DNA from: Quadrisphaera sp. INWT6
GTDB lineage: Bacteria; Actinomycetota; Actinomycetes; Actinomycetales; Quadrisphaeraceae
Assembly: GCF_015390235.1 (NCBI RefSeq)
Contig: NZ_VUOH01000001.1
Coordinates: forward strand, 1-64,000
Direction of reading: 5' to 3'
Length of the DNA: 64,000 bases
Below, piece after piece: positions 25,894 to 33,944 of this stretch (positions are counted from its first letter, which is position 1; each line of letters begins with the position of its first letter). A program made the translations under genes and the position numbers. A model generated the notes under the pieces. The model made no database searches. It was given only the letters and a program-made list of their open reading frames with translations, and was not told the DNA's origin.

Positions 25894-28800
25894 ACGACGT
25901 GGGAGATCCCTTCGGCACGGCGGGCCTGCGCCGCGCCGTCCTCGACGCCTGGCGCGCCTCGCCCGACCGCTTCCGCGAGGACGCGAACGCCGAGGAGGAC
26001 GCCGCGCTCGGCGCGTACCGCGACCGCGTCGTCGTCGAGCTGGCGCAGAACGCCGCCGACGCCGCGGCCCGGGTGGCCGGACGGGAGGGAGGTGCCGGGC
26101 GCCTCCTGCTCCGCCTGGAGCAGGACGACGACGGCGGGCACCTCGTCGTCGCGAACACCGGGGCGCCGCTCGACGCCGCCGGCGTGCGCGCCCTGGCGTC
26201 GCTGCGCGCCTCGGCCAAGCGCGGTGGAGCGGGCGGTGTCGGGCGCTTCGGCGTCGGTGCCGCAGCGGTGCTGTCCGCCGGTGACGACGCCACCTGGGTC
26301 ACGCGCACCGCCTCCGGTGTCCGCGGGGTCCGCTTCAGCGCCGCGGCCACCCGGGAGGCCGTCGCCGCGCTCGGCAGCACCGACCTCGACGCCGAGGTCG
26401 CGGCCCGCGGGGGCGCCGTCCCGGTGCTCCGCCTGCCGTTCCCCGCCGCTGACGAGCGGGTCGTCGGGGTGCTGCCGCAGGGGTACGACACCGCCGTCGT
26501 CGTGCGGCTGCGCGACGCCGCCGCGGCCGCTGCCGTCGAGCGCGCCCTCGACGCCGTCGACGACGCGCTGCTGCTGGCCCTCCCCGCGCTGGCGGAGGTC
26601 CGGGTGGAGGTCGAGGTGGAGGTCGAGGCGGAGGGAGGCGGCGCCGGGCCGCGCGTCCTAGCCAGCGCCGCCGAGCGGTGGCACCTGCTCCGCCGCTCGG
26701 GCCCGCTGCCCCCGCACGTCCTCGCCGGCCTCGGGGTGGAGGAGCGCGCCCGCGCCGAGCGCACCGGCTGGTCGCTCACCTGGGCGCTCCCGCGGCACCG
26801 CCCCGCCGAGCCCGCCGCGGTCGACCTCTTCGCGCTGGACCTCCTCGAGGACCCACCGCCCGGCCCCACCGGCAGCTCCGCGGGCGGCGTCCTGCACGCG
26901 CCCACGCCCACCGACGAGCCGCTCACCCTGCCCGCGCTCCTCGTGGCCGACCTGCCCCTGGACCCCGGCCGCCGCCGCGTCCCGGAGACCCCCGCCGCCC
27001 GCGCCGTCCTGGCGGCCGCCGGCACCGCCTACGCGGAGCTGCTCGCCGAGCGCGCTCGCGCCGGTGAGGACGTGCTGCCGCTGGTGCCCGTGGGCCTCGG
27101 CGCCGGGTGGGTCGACGACGCCGTGCGCGCCGCCGCGACCGCCGCGCTGCGCAGCGCGCCGGTGCTGCTCCCCGTGGTGCCCGAGGGGGCCGCCGCGGGG
27201 GAGCCGCTGCGCCCCGACCAGGCGCTCGCCCTCGACGACGGACCCCTGGCCGACGACCCCCGCGCCCTGCGGGCCCTCGCCCCGCTGGTCGCCGGGCTCG
27301 TGGCGGCGCCCCGCTCCGCCCGCGCCGCGCTGGCCGTGCTCGAGGTGCGCCGGGTGGGCCTAGGAGACGTCGCCGACGCACTCCCCGCCGACCCCGAGCG
27401 CTGGGTCGCCGCTGCCGCGGCGCTGGCGCCCGCCGCCGTCGACCCCGCGGCCCGCGAGCAGCTCGCGGCCCTCCGCGTGCCCCTCGCCGGGGGCCGCAGC
27501 GCCGTCGGCGCCCGCGGTCTGCTGCTGCCCTCGCCGGACCCGGCGCTCGCCGGGGCCGTCACCGCCCTGGCGGGGTGCGGGCTGCGGTTGGCCGACCCGC
27601 GCGTCGCCGCCGACCCCGGCGCCGAGCACCTCCTCCTGGCCCTGGGCGCCCGGCCCGCCGGCGCGCGCGAGCTCCTCGCCGACCCCGCCGTGCTGGCCGC
27701 CGTCCTCGACCTCCCCGACGGTGACGCCGCCGGCGCCGAGGACGACGACGGCGCGCGCTGGGTCGAGGACGGCGAGGTCGACCCCCTGGCCGCCGCCGTC
27801 CTCGACCTGGCCGCGGCGGCCGCGGCGTCCGGTGACCTCGCCCCGGGCGACCTCCCCGAGCTCGCGGAGCTGCTGCTGCCGTCGGACGAGGGCGAGGTGC
27901 TGCCCGCCGCGGCGCTCGTGCTGCCCGGATCGCCCGCCGCCGCGCTGCTCGACCCCGACGAGGTCGCCCCCGCCCACCCGCGCCTGGTCGAGCGGTGGGG
28001 CGCCCCGGCCCTGACCGCGGTGGGGGTGGCGAGCTCGCTCGCCCTGGTGCGGTGGGAGGACGTCGACCTGCTGGCCCCGCCGGAGGAGCTGCTCGACCTC
28101 GCCGGCGCCGACGACTGGCTGGACGACGCGGTGCGGGCCGCCGGCCGGGCCGCCACGGCCGCCGCCGTCGTCGCGGTCCGCGACCTCGACCTGGTGCGCC
28201 CGGGGGCGGAGGCCGAGCTGGCGGCCCACCTGAGCACCGACCCCGCGCTGCGCGCCGCGCTGGCCGAGCCGGTGCGCCTGCTGCGGCCCGACGGCTCCTG
28301 GACCGCGGTCCGCTCCCCGAGCGCGGCCTGGCTCGCCCACGAGCTCGGCCTGGCGGGGCGCGCCTCCCCGGCGGCCGCCGCGGCCGCGACCGCCGTGCTG
28401 CCCCCGGCCCCCGCCTGGGCCGCCGCGCTCGACCCGGCCCTCGCGGCCGCCCTCGGGCTGGTGGCCGACCTGGGCGAGCTCGACGCCGACGGCTGGCAGC
28501 GCGTCCTCGACGCCCCCGGGGTGCCGGAGGCGCTGGACAGCCCGCTCGGGGCGGCCGCCCTGCTGCCGCTGTGGCGCGAGCTCGGCCGCGCGCTGCTCGC
28601 AGACCCGGCGGCGAGCGGTCTGGCGGGTGCGCTCCTCCCGCCGTCCCACGTGCTCGCCCTCGACGCCTCCGGCGGCGTCGTCAGGGTGCCCGCCGAGGAG
28701 GCCGTCGTCGTCGACGACCCGTGCTGGGCCCAGCGCGCCGACCTGGGCGCGCGCGTGGTCGGGGGGAGCGCCGCCGCGACCGCGCTGGCCGCCGCGCTGC

Positions 28801-29135
28801 GGATGTCCCTCGCCTCGGAGGCCGCACCGGGCAGAGTGGGGGGCGTGGGTGTGGACGTCGACGTCGCCGCCGGGGTGCGGGCCCTGCTGCCGGGCTGCCC
28901 GGCGGCCTGGTCGCGCCACGCGGAGCTGCGCGTCGACGGCGCGGCCGTGAGCTGGTGGGTGGACGGCCGGGGGCCGACCGCGCGCGTGCACGCCACCGGC
29001 CCCGCCGGCCTCGCCCGCGGCCTCGCGCTCGCCGCCGGCCGCTGGGACGCCCGCGCGGCCGTCGAGGGCGTGCTCGCCGACCCCGCCCGGGCCGTCCGGG
29101 CGCTGGTCGAGGACGCCGCCGGGGACCGGCCGTGA
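25884..29135 (+). CDS. Large GHKL (Hsp90/sacsin-like) ATPase-domain protein
   Basis: Up to 1,083 aa. The first 250 residues form an Hsp90-type ATP-binding fold: VVVELAQNAADAAARV (helix with the conserved Asn), VVANTGAPLD (in place of the DNG loop), ALASLRASAKRGGAGGVGRFGVG (lid, shown to the Gly-rich loop). This resembles the sacsin N-terminal ATPase domain of actinobacterial proteins. The long Ala/Leu/Asp-rich remainder has no domain I recognise. GTG 25899 is an equally likely start, giving MGDPFGTAGLRR; ATG 25884 lies in the palindromic repeat. A folding or remodelling role is only suggested by the fold. Overlaps the next gene by 4 bases. Confidence 0.75.
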   Translation: MITDDVGDPFGTAGLRRAVLDAWRASPDRFREDANAEEDAALGAYRDRVVVELAQNAADAAARVAGREGGAGRLLLRLEQDDDGGHLVVANTGAPLDAAGVRALASLRASAKRGGAGGVGRFGVGAAAVLSAGDDATWVTRTASGVRGVRFSAAATREAVAALGSTDLDAEVAARGGAVPVLRLPFPAADERVVGVLPQGYDTAVVVRLRDAAAAAAVERALDAVDDALLLALPALAEVRVEVEVEVEAEGGGAGPRVLASAAERWHLLRRSGPLPPHVLAGLGVEERARAERTGWSLTWALPRHRPAEPAAVDLFALDLLEDPPPGPTGSSAGGVLHAPTPTDEPLTLPALLVADLPLDPGRRRVPETPAARAVLAAAGTAYAELLAERARAGEDVLPLVPVGLGAGWVDDAVRAAATAALRSAPVLLPVVPEGAAAGEPLRPDQALALDDGPLADDPRALRALAPLVAGLVAAPRSARAALAVLEVRRVGLGDVADALPADPERWVAAAAALAPAAVDPAAREQLAALRVPLAGGRSAVGARGLLLPSPDPALAGAVTALAGCGLRLADPRVAADPGAEHLLLALGARPAGARELLADPAVLAAVLDLPDGDAAGAEDDDGARWVEDGEVDPLAAAVLDLAAAAAASGDLAPGDLPELAELLLPSDEGEVLPAAALVLPGSPAAALLDPDEVAPAHPRLVERWGAPALTAVGVASSLALVRWEDVDLLAPPEELLDLAGADDWLDDAVRAAGRAATAAAVVAVRDLDLVRPGAEAELAAHLSTDPALRAALAEPVRLLRPDGSWTAVRSPSAAWLAHELGLAGRASPAAAAAATAVLPPAPAWAAALDPALAAALGLVADLGELDADGWQRVLDAPGVPEALDSPLGAAALLPLWRELGRALLADPAASGLAGALLPPSHVLALDASGGVVRVPAEEAVVVDDPCWAQRADLGARVVGGSAAATALAAALRMSLASEAAPGRVGGVGVDVDVAAGVRALLPGCPAAWSRHAELRVDGAAVSWWVDGRGPTARVHATGPAGLARGLALAAGRWDARAAVEGVLADPARAVRALVEDAAGDRP

Positions 29136-30424
29136 GGGGCCGCGCGCTGGGGGCCGCCGCGCTCGCGGCCGCTGTGCTGGTCGGCGCCACCGGCTGCACC
29201 TCGGGTGGTCCGGCGGCGGCCGACCCGACGGCCAGCGGCGACGGCGCCCCGCCCGTCGCGAGCTCCCACCCGTCGGGCACCGCCGTGCTCGCCTTCGCCG
29301 GTGACGTGCACTTCGAGGGGACCTCCGCCTCCACCACCGACCTGGGTGACGCCTTCGGCGTCCTGGCCGGCGCCGACCTCGCGGTGGTCAACCTGGAGAC
29401 GGCCGTCACCACGGGCGGCACGAGGGCCGACAAGCAGTTCGCCTTCCGCGCGCCTCCTGCGGCCATGACCGCGCTGCGCGACGCGGGCGTCGACGCCGTC
29501 TCGCTGGCCAACAACCACGGCATGGACTTCGGTGCGAGCGGCCTGCGCGACACCCTGGCCGCGGGCCGGGAGGCGGGCCTGCCGGTCCTGGGCGCGGGCG
29601 ACGACGTCGACGCCGCCTTCACCCCGCTGCGCGCGGAGCCGGGCGGCGTGCCGGTCTCGGTGATCGCCGCCACCGACGTCATCGACTCCTCCGTCGAGAC
29701 CGCGTGGACGGCCACCGCCACCTCCGCCGGGCTGGCCTCCGCCAAGGACTCCGACCGCCTCCTCGCCGACGTGCGCGGGGAGGCCGCCGACGGGCGCGTG
29801 GTCGTCGTCGTCCTGCACTGGGGCACCGAGCGGGTGCAGTGCCCGACGCAGCGCCAGCAGCAGCTGGCCGCCGACCTCGCCGAGGCGGGCGCGGCGGTCG
29901 TGGTGGGCAGCCACGCGCACGTGCTGGAGCCCACGGACACCGTCGACGGGGCCTTCGTGGCCTACGGCCTGGGCAACTTCCACTTCTACGCCAAGCCGGG
30001 CAACACCCTCGGCACGCAGACGGGCGTGATGACCGTCGAGGTGGGCCACGACGGCGTCGTGGGCAGCGAGTGGCACCCCGCGACCATCCGCGACGGCAGG
30101 CCCGAGCTGCTGACGGCCGAGCAGCTCGAGGGCTCCTCCCGCGGGCCCGACGAGCTGGCCGAGCTCGGCGAGCGGTGCGCGGCGGGCGCCGTCGCGACGC
30201 CGTCCCCGAAGGCGCCGGCGCGCGGCGCCGACGAGGCCGACGGCGGTGACGACGGGTCTGCGGGAGACCCCGCGGACGAGCAGGTCCCCACGCGGACGCC
30301 GACCGGTGCGCCCAGCGACGCGGTGCCCTCGGCGGATCCGGGCGCGAGCCCGGAGCCCAGCAGCACGGCGCCCACCGCGACGGCCGGTGGTGGCTCGCCC
30401 GCGCCGTCCGCCGCACCCGCCTGA
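29132..30424 (+). CDS. CapA-family (poly-gamma-glutamate-synthesis-like) lipoprotein
   Basis: 430 aa with a lipoprotein signal (LAAAVLVGATGC). The metallophosphatase-like CapA domain spans about residues 45-330: FAGDVHFEG, VVNLETAVT, LANNHGMDFG, VVLHWGTE, VGSHAHVLEP and YGLGNFHFY hold the conserved Asp, Asn and His. The C-terminal 100 residues are Ala/Pro/Thr-rich and likely extracellular linker. CapA relatives help make poly-gamma-glutamate capsule, but no capB/capC partner is here, so another hydrolytic role at the cell surface is possible. GTG start overlaps the upstream stop. Confidence 0.85.
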   Translation: MRGRALGAAALAAAVLVGATGCTSGGPAAADPTASGDGAPPVASSHPSGTAVLAFAGDVHFEGTSASTTDLGDAFGVLAGADLAVVNLETAVTTGGTRADKQFAFRAPPAAMTALRDAGVDAVSLANNHGMDFGASGLRDTLAAGREAGLPVLGAGDDVDAAFTPLRAEPGGVPVSVIAATDVIDSSVETAWTATATSAGLASAKDSDRLLADVRGEAADGRVVVVVLHWGTERVQCPTQRQQQLAADLAEAGAAVVVGSHAHVLEPTDTVDGAFVAYGLGNFHFYAKPGNTLGTQTGVMTVEVGHDGVVGSEWHPATIRDGRPELLTAEQLEGSSRGPDELAELGERCAAGAVATPSPKAPARGADEADGGDDGSAGDPADEQVPTRTPTGAPSDAVPSADPGASPEPSSTAPTATAGGGSPAPSAAPA

Positions 30425-30519
30425 CGCGTCCGCGCGGCTCCCCGGGCACCCCCTCGACCACCCCGAGGGGTGGTGGCCTGCGGCTACCGTTAGCGGAAGT
30501 AATGACCTATGCTCATCAC

Positions 30520-30984
30520 ATGACCCCGACCGCCGCTCCCGCGCAGCGGGTCGACCCCCCGGGCAGCCGCCCCGCGCCGCTGGCCGCGGAGCTCCGCGTG
30601 GGGGCCATGCGCATGGCCCGCCGCCTGCGCCGCGAGCGCAGCAGCACGGACATCACCGACGGCCAGTACTCGGTGCTCGCCTGCCTCGACCGGCGCGGCC
30701 CGCAGACGCTGCGCTCCCTGGCCGACCACGAGAACGTGCAGCCCCCGTCGATGACGCGCACGGTCACGGCGCTCGAGGACGCCGGCCTCGCGCGGCGCAC
30801 CCCCCACCCCGACGACGGCCGCCAGCTCCTGGTCGTGCTCACCGACGCCGGCGCCACCCACGTCCTCGAGACGCGGCGCCGCCGCGACGCCTGGCTCGCC
30901 GGCCAGCTGGCCGCCCTCGGTCCCGACGACCGCGCGACCCTCGCCCGCGCCGCCGCCCTCCTGCAGGAGATCGCCACCCGATGA
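30520..30984 (+). CDS. MarR-family transcriptional regulator
   Basis: 154 aa with a winged helix: LRRERSSTDITDGQYSVLACL, then RSLADHENVQPPSMTRTVTALEDAGLARR (recognition helix) and HPDDGRQLLVVLTDAG (wing), the standard MarR order. Start ATG 30520 has no ribosome site but sits six bases after TATGCT (30509-30514), a good -10, so a leaderless message is likely; ATG 30502 is an in-frame alternative. It overlaps the MFS gene by ATGA and probably represses this operon until a drug-like ligand binds. Confidence 0.88.
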   Translation: MTPTAAPAQRVDPPGSRPAPLAAELRVGAMRMARRLRRERSSTDITDGQYSVLACLDRRGPQTLRSLADHENVQPPSMTRTVTALEDAGLARRTPHPDDGRQLLVVLTDAGATHVLETRRRRDAWLAGQLAALGPDDRATLARAAALLQEIATR

Positions 30985-32453
30985 CCGCCCTCGCCACCGC
31001 CACCCGGGCCCTCGGCCCCACCTTCCGCTCCCTGTCGGTCCGCAACTACCGGGTGTGGGCCGCGGGCGCGATCGTGTCCAACGTCGGCACCTGGATGCAG
31101 CGCGTCGCGCAGGACTGGCTCGTCCTCACCGTGCTCACCGCCAACAGCGCCGTCGCCGTCGGCATCACCACGGCCCTGCAGTTCGGGCCGCAGCTGCTGC
31201 TCGGGCCGCTGACCGGAGCCGTCGCCGACAGGTTCCCCCAGCGCGCCGTCCTGGCGGTCACCCAGGCCCTGATGGGCACGTGGGCGCTGGTGCTGGGCCT
31301 GCTCGTCGTCCTCGGCGACCCGCAGCTCTGGCAGGTCTACGCCCTCGCCGGGCTGCTGGGCGTCACGAGCGCCTTCGACGCCCCGGTCCGCCAGACCTTC
31401 GTCACCTCGCTGGTGCCCAGCGCGATGCTCCCCAACGCGGTGGGCCTCAACAGCGCCTCCTTCCACGGGGCGCGGCTCGTCGGGCCCGCCGTCGCGGGCC
31501 TGCTCATCGCCGCCGTGGGCACCGGCTGGGTCTTCCTCATCAACGCGGTGACGTTCGCCGCCACCGTCGCCTCGCTCGCGCTCATGCGCCGCAGCGAGAT
31601 GCAGCCCGCGCCCCGGCGCAGGCGGGGCCGCGGAGCCACCCGCGAAGGGCTCGCCTACGTGCGCAGCCGCCCGGACATCGTGCTGATCCTGCTGGTGGTG
31701 GGCGTGGTCGGCGCCTTCGGCCTGAACTTCCAGCTGACCACCGCGCTCATGGCGAGGGTCGAGTTCGGCCTCGGCGCCGACAGCTACGGACTGCTCGGCT
31801 CGATCATGGCGATCGGCTCCCTCACCGGGGCCCTGCTGGCCGCGCGCCGCGAGCACCCGCGGCTGCGCCTCGTGGTGGGCGCGGCGACGGCCTTCGGCGT
31901 CTTCTCGGTCGTCGCGTCGCTGATGCCGGGGTACTGGACCTTCGCCGTCGCCCTCATCCCCGTGGGCCTGGCGTCGCTGACGCTGATGACCGCCGCCAAC
32001 GCGACCGTGCAGATGACCACCGCGCCCGAGCTCCGCGGCCGCGTCATGGCGCTCTACATGGCGGTCTTCGCCGGGACGACGCCGATCGGCGCGCCGCTCA
32101 TCGGCTGGGTCGGCGAGGCGTGGGGACCCCGCTGGTCCATCGCGGTCGGCGGCATCGCGGCGCTGCTCGTCGTCGCCGTCGTGGTGGTGGTCGTGGGCCG
32201 CCGCCAGGAGGTGCAGGTCCACTACCGGCTGCACTCGCGGCCGCACCTGGTGGTCGAGGTCGGCGGGCAGGTCACCCTGGCCCGCCACGACGAGCACGAC
32301 GACGGGCACGACGGCGGGCACGACGTCGGCGGTGGGCACGACGGCGGCGGCGAGGCGCGCGCCGCCGAGCGCGAGGCCGACCGCCGCGAGGTGCTCGACC
32401 CCGTGCAGGTGCCCGACGCCCCCGTCGCGGCCGGGCCCCGGAGGATGGCCTGA
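30981..32453 (+). CDS. MFS exporter with histidine/aspartate-rich C-terminal tail
   Basis: 490 aa of EntS/TetV-like major facilitator type. It starts FRSLSVRNYRVWAAGAIVSN, keeps the motif-A region GAVADRFPQRAVL, and shows about 12 hydrophobic helices up to residue 420. The last 65 residues are hydrophilic and hold a cluster of His and Asp (for example HDEHDDGHDGGHD) that could bind metal ions. Controlled by the overlapping marR gene; probably effluxes a small toxic compound. Substrate unknown. Confidence 0.85.
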   Translation: MTALATATRALGPTFRSLSVRNYRVWAAGAIVSNVGTWMQRVAQDWLVLTVLTANSAVAVGITTALQFGPQLLLGPLTGAVADRFPQRAVLAVTQALMGTWALVLGLLVVLGDPQLWQVYALAGLLGVTSAFDAPVRQTFVTSLVPSAMLPNAVGLNSASFHGARLVGPAVAGLLIAAVGTGWVFLINAVTFAATVASLALMRRSEMQPAPRRRRGRGATREGLAYVRSRPDIVLILLVVGVVGAFGLNFQLTTALMARVEFGLGADSYGLLGSIMAIGSLTGALLAARREHPRLRLVVGAATAFGVFSVVASLMPGYWTFAVALIPVGLASLTLMTAANATVQMTTAPELRGRVMALYMAVFAGTTPIGAPLIGWVGEAWGPRWSIAVGGIAALLVVAVVVVVVGRRQEVQVHYRLHSRPHLVVEVGGQVTLARHDEHDDGHDGGHDVGGGHDGGGEARAAEREADRREVLDPVQVPDAPVAAGPRRMA

Positions 32454-33748
32454 TGGCCCTCCTCGCCCTCGACGACGCCCTGGGGCGCGTCCGCACCGCC
32501 CTGCTGGACGGCGAGCACCTCGTCCGCGCCACCGCCTCGGGGCGCCGCCGCGGTGCCGAGACGCCCGGCCCCGGCAGCCCGGAGCGCCTGGAGCGCCTGG
32601 AGCTGCGCGCCGTACCGCTGCGCGGGGTGCTGCACCTGCAGGTGACCGAGCGCACCGGACCGGTGGTCCGCACGCACAACCACCCCCTCGAGGCCGCCGC
32701 CACGAGCGCCGGTGGGCCGACCCTCGAGGCGCTCGACGCGCTGCTCGCCCTGCCGTTCACCAGCTGGCACGTCGAGAGCTCGGCCGAGCCCGGCGGCGCC
32801 GGGGCGCGGACGGCCCTGCAGGTCCGCGTCACCAAGAAGGGCATGGCGACCGCCGGGACCTCGGCCCTCGCCGCCGGGGACGGCGCTCCCGGCGGGGCCG
32901 GAGCCGGTGGAGGGGGCGCGCGTGCAGCGCACGACCGCGCCAAGCAGCACCTGCTCGACCCCGACGACCCGCTCTTCGCCGTCCTGGGCGCCGGGGGCGA
33001 CAAGCGCCGCCAGGTCGACGCCTTCCTCCGCCAGCTCTCCGCCGCCCTGCCCGAGGGCGTCGCGGCCGACCGCCCGCTGCGCGCCGTCGACCTGGGCTGC
33101 GGCAACGCCTACCTCACCCTCGCCGCGCAGCGCTGGCTGGCGGGGCGTCCGGCCGGGGCCCGCACCGTCGGCGTCGAGCTCCGCGACGACCTCGTCGCCC
33201 GCTCCTCCGCCCGCGCCGAGCAGGCGGGGGTCGAGGGGATCGCCTTCACCGCCGGCACCATCGCCGACGCCGACCCCCTGGCCGAGCTGGGCGGCCCGCC
33301 CGACGTCGTGCTGGCCCTGCACGCCTGCGACACCGCCACCGACGACGCCCTCGCCCGCGCCGTGGAGTGGGAGGCGCCCGTGGTGCTCGCGGCGCCGTGC
33401 TGCCACCGCGACGTGCAGCGCCAGCTGGTGGCGGCCGGTGCGGGGACGGCGCGCACGGAGCTCCCGGCCGAGCGGGCCGCGCTGGTGGCCTCGCCGATCC
33501 TGCGCGAGCGCTTCGCCGACGTCCTCACCGACTCCCTGCGCGCCGCTGCGCTCCGGGCGGCCGGCTACCGGGTCGACGTGGTCGAGTTCGTCGACTCGAA
33601 GCACACGCCCCGCAACGCGCTGCTGCGCGCGGTGCGCCCCGAGCGCCCCGTGCCCTCCGCCGACCGCGAGCGCGCCGCCGCCGAGCTCCGCGAGCTGTCC
33701 GCCGCCTGGGGCGTGGCCCCCGCCCTCGTCGACCGCCTCACCCTCTGA
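32453..33748 (+). CDS. Class I SAM-dependent methyltransferase (Methyltransf_32-like)
   Basis: 431 aa, ATG 32453 overlapping the MFS stop (TGATG) with GGAGG upstream. Residues 1-150 are an extra N-terminal domain I do not recognise. The methyltransferase domain begins at about 195: VDLGCGNAYLTLAAQRWL (motif I), VGVELRDDL, then ALHACDTATDDALA and LAAPCCHRDVQ. The HACDTATD and APCCH motifs place it with the TRM13-like family that methylates RNA. That points to an RNA target, but the substrate is not known. The third gene of a MarR-MFS operon is unusual company for a modification enzyme. Confidence 0.75.
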   Translation: MALLALDDALGRVRTALLDGEHLVRATASGRRRGAETPGPGSPERLERLELRAVPLRGVLHLQVTERTGPVVRTHNHPLEAAATSAGGPTLEALDALLALPFTSWHVESSAEPGGAGARTALQVRVTKKGMATAGTSALAAGDGAPGGAGAGGGGARAAHDRAKQHLLDPDDPLFAVLGAGGDKRRQVDAFLRQLSAALPEGVAADRPLRAVDLGCGNAYLTLAAQRWLAGRPAGARTVGVELRDDLVARSSARAEQAGVEGIAFTAGTIADADPLAELGGPPDVVLALHACDTATDDALARAVEWEAPVVLAAPCCHRDVQRQLVAAGAGTARTELPAERAALVASPILRERFADVLTDSLRAAALRAAGYRVDVVEFVDSKHTPRNALLRAVRPERPVPSADRERAAAELRELSAAWGVAPALVDRLTL

Positions 33749-33753
33749 CCCGG

Positions 33754-33847
33754 CCGTGAGCATGGCCTTCCGGAGCACCTCCGGGCCGTGATCATGGGAT
33801 TCCGGAACAGTGCCGCCGGCACCTGTTCGGGAGGTCCATGACCACGG
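33754..33847. repeat. GATC-centred palindromic element, copy D (with an extra left half)
   Basis: CCGTGAGCATGG at 33754, then a full inverted repeat from CCGTGATCATGG (33786) to CCATGACCACGG (ending 33847) with inner TTCCGGAACAG/CTGTTCGGGA. It starts five bases after the methyltransferase stop. The half element repeats the nested arrangement of copy C. Confidence 0.65.
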
Positions 33848-33944
33848 CGGAAAAGGAGGGGCGGGCTGTCGCAGGCCGGTTGTAGCGTCACACCGGCGCG
33901 TCCGCCGGGGCCGTCTCCCGATCCGCGACCCCAGGAGGTCTCCC

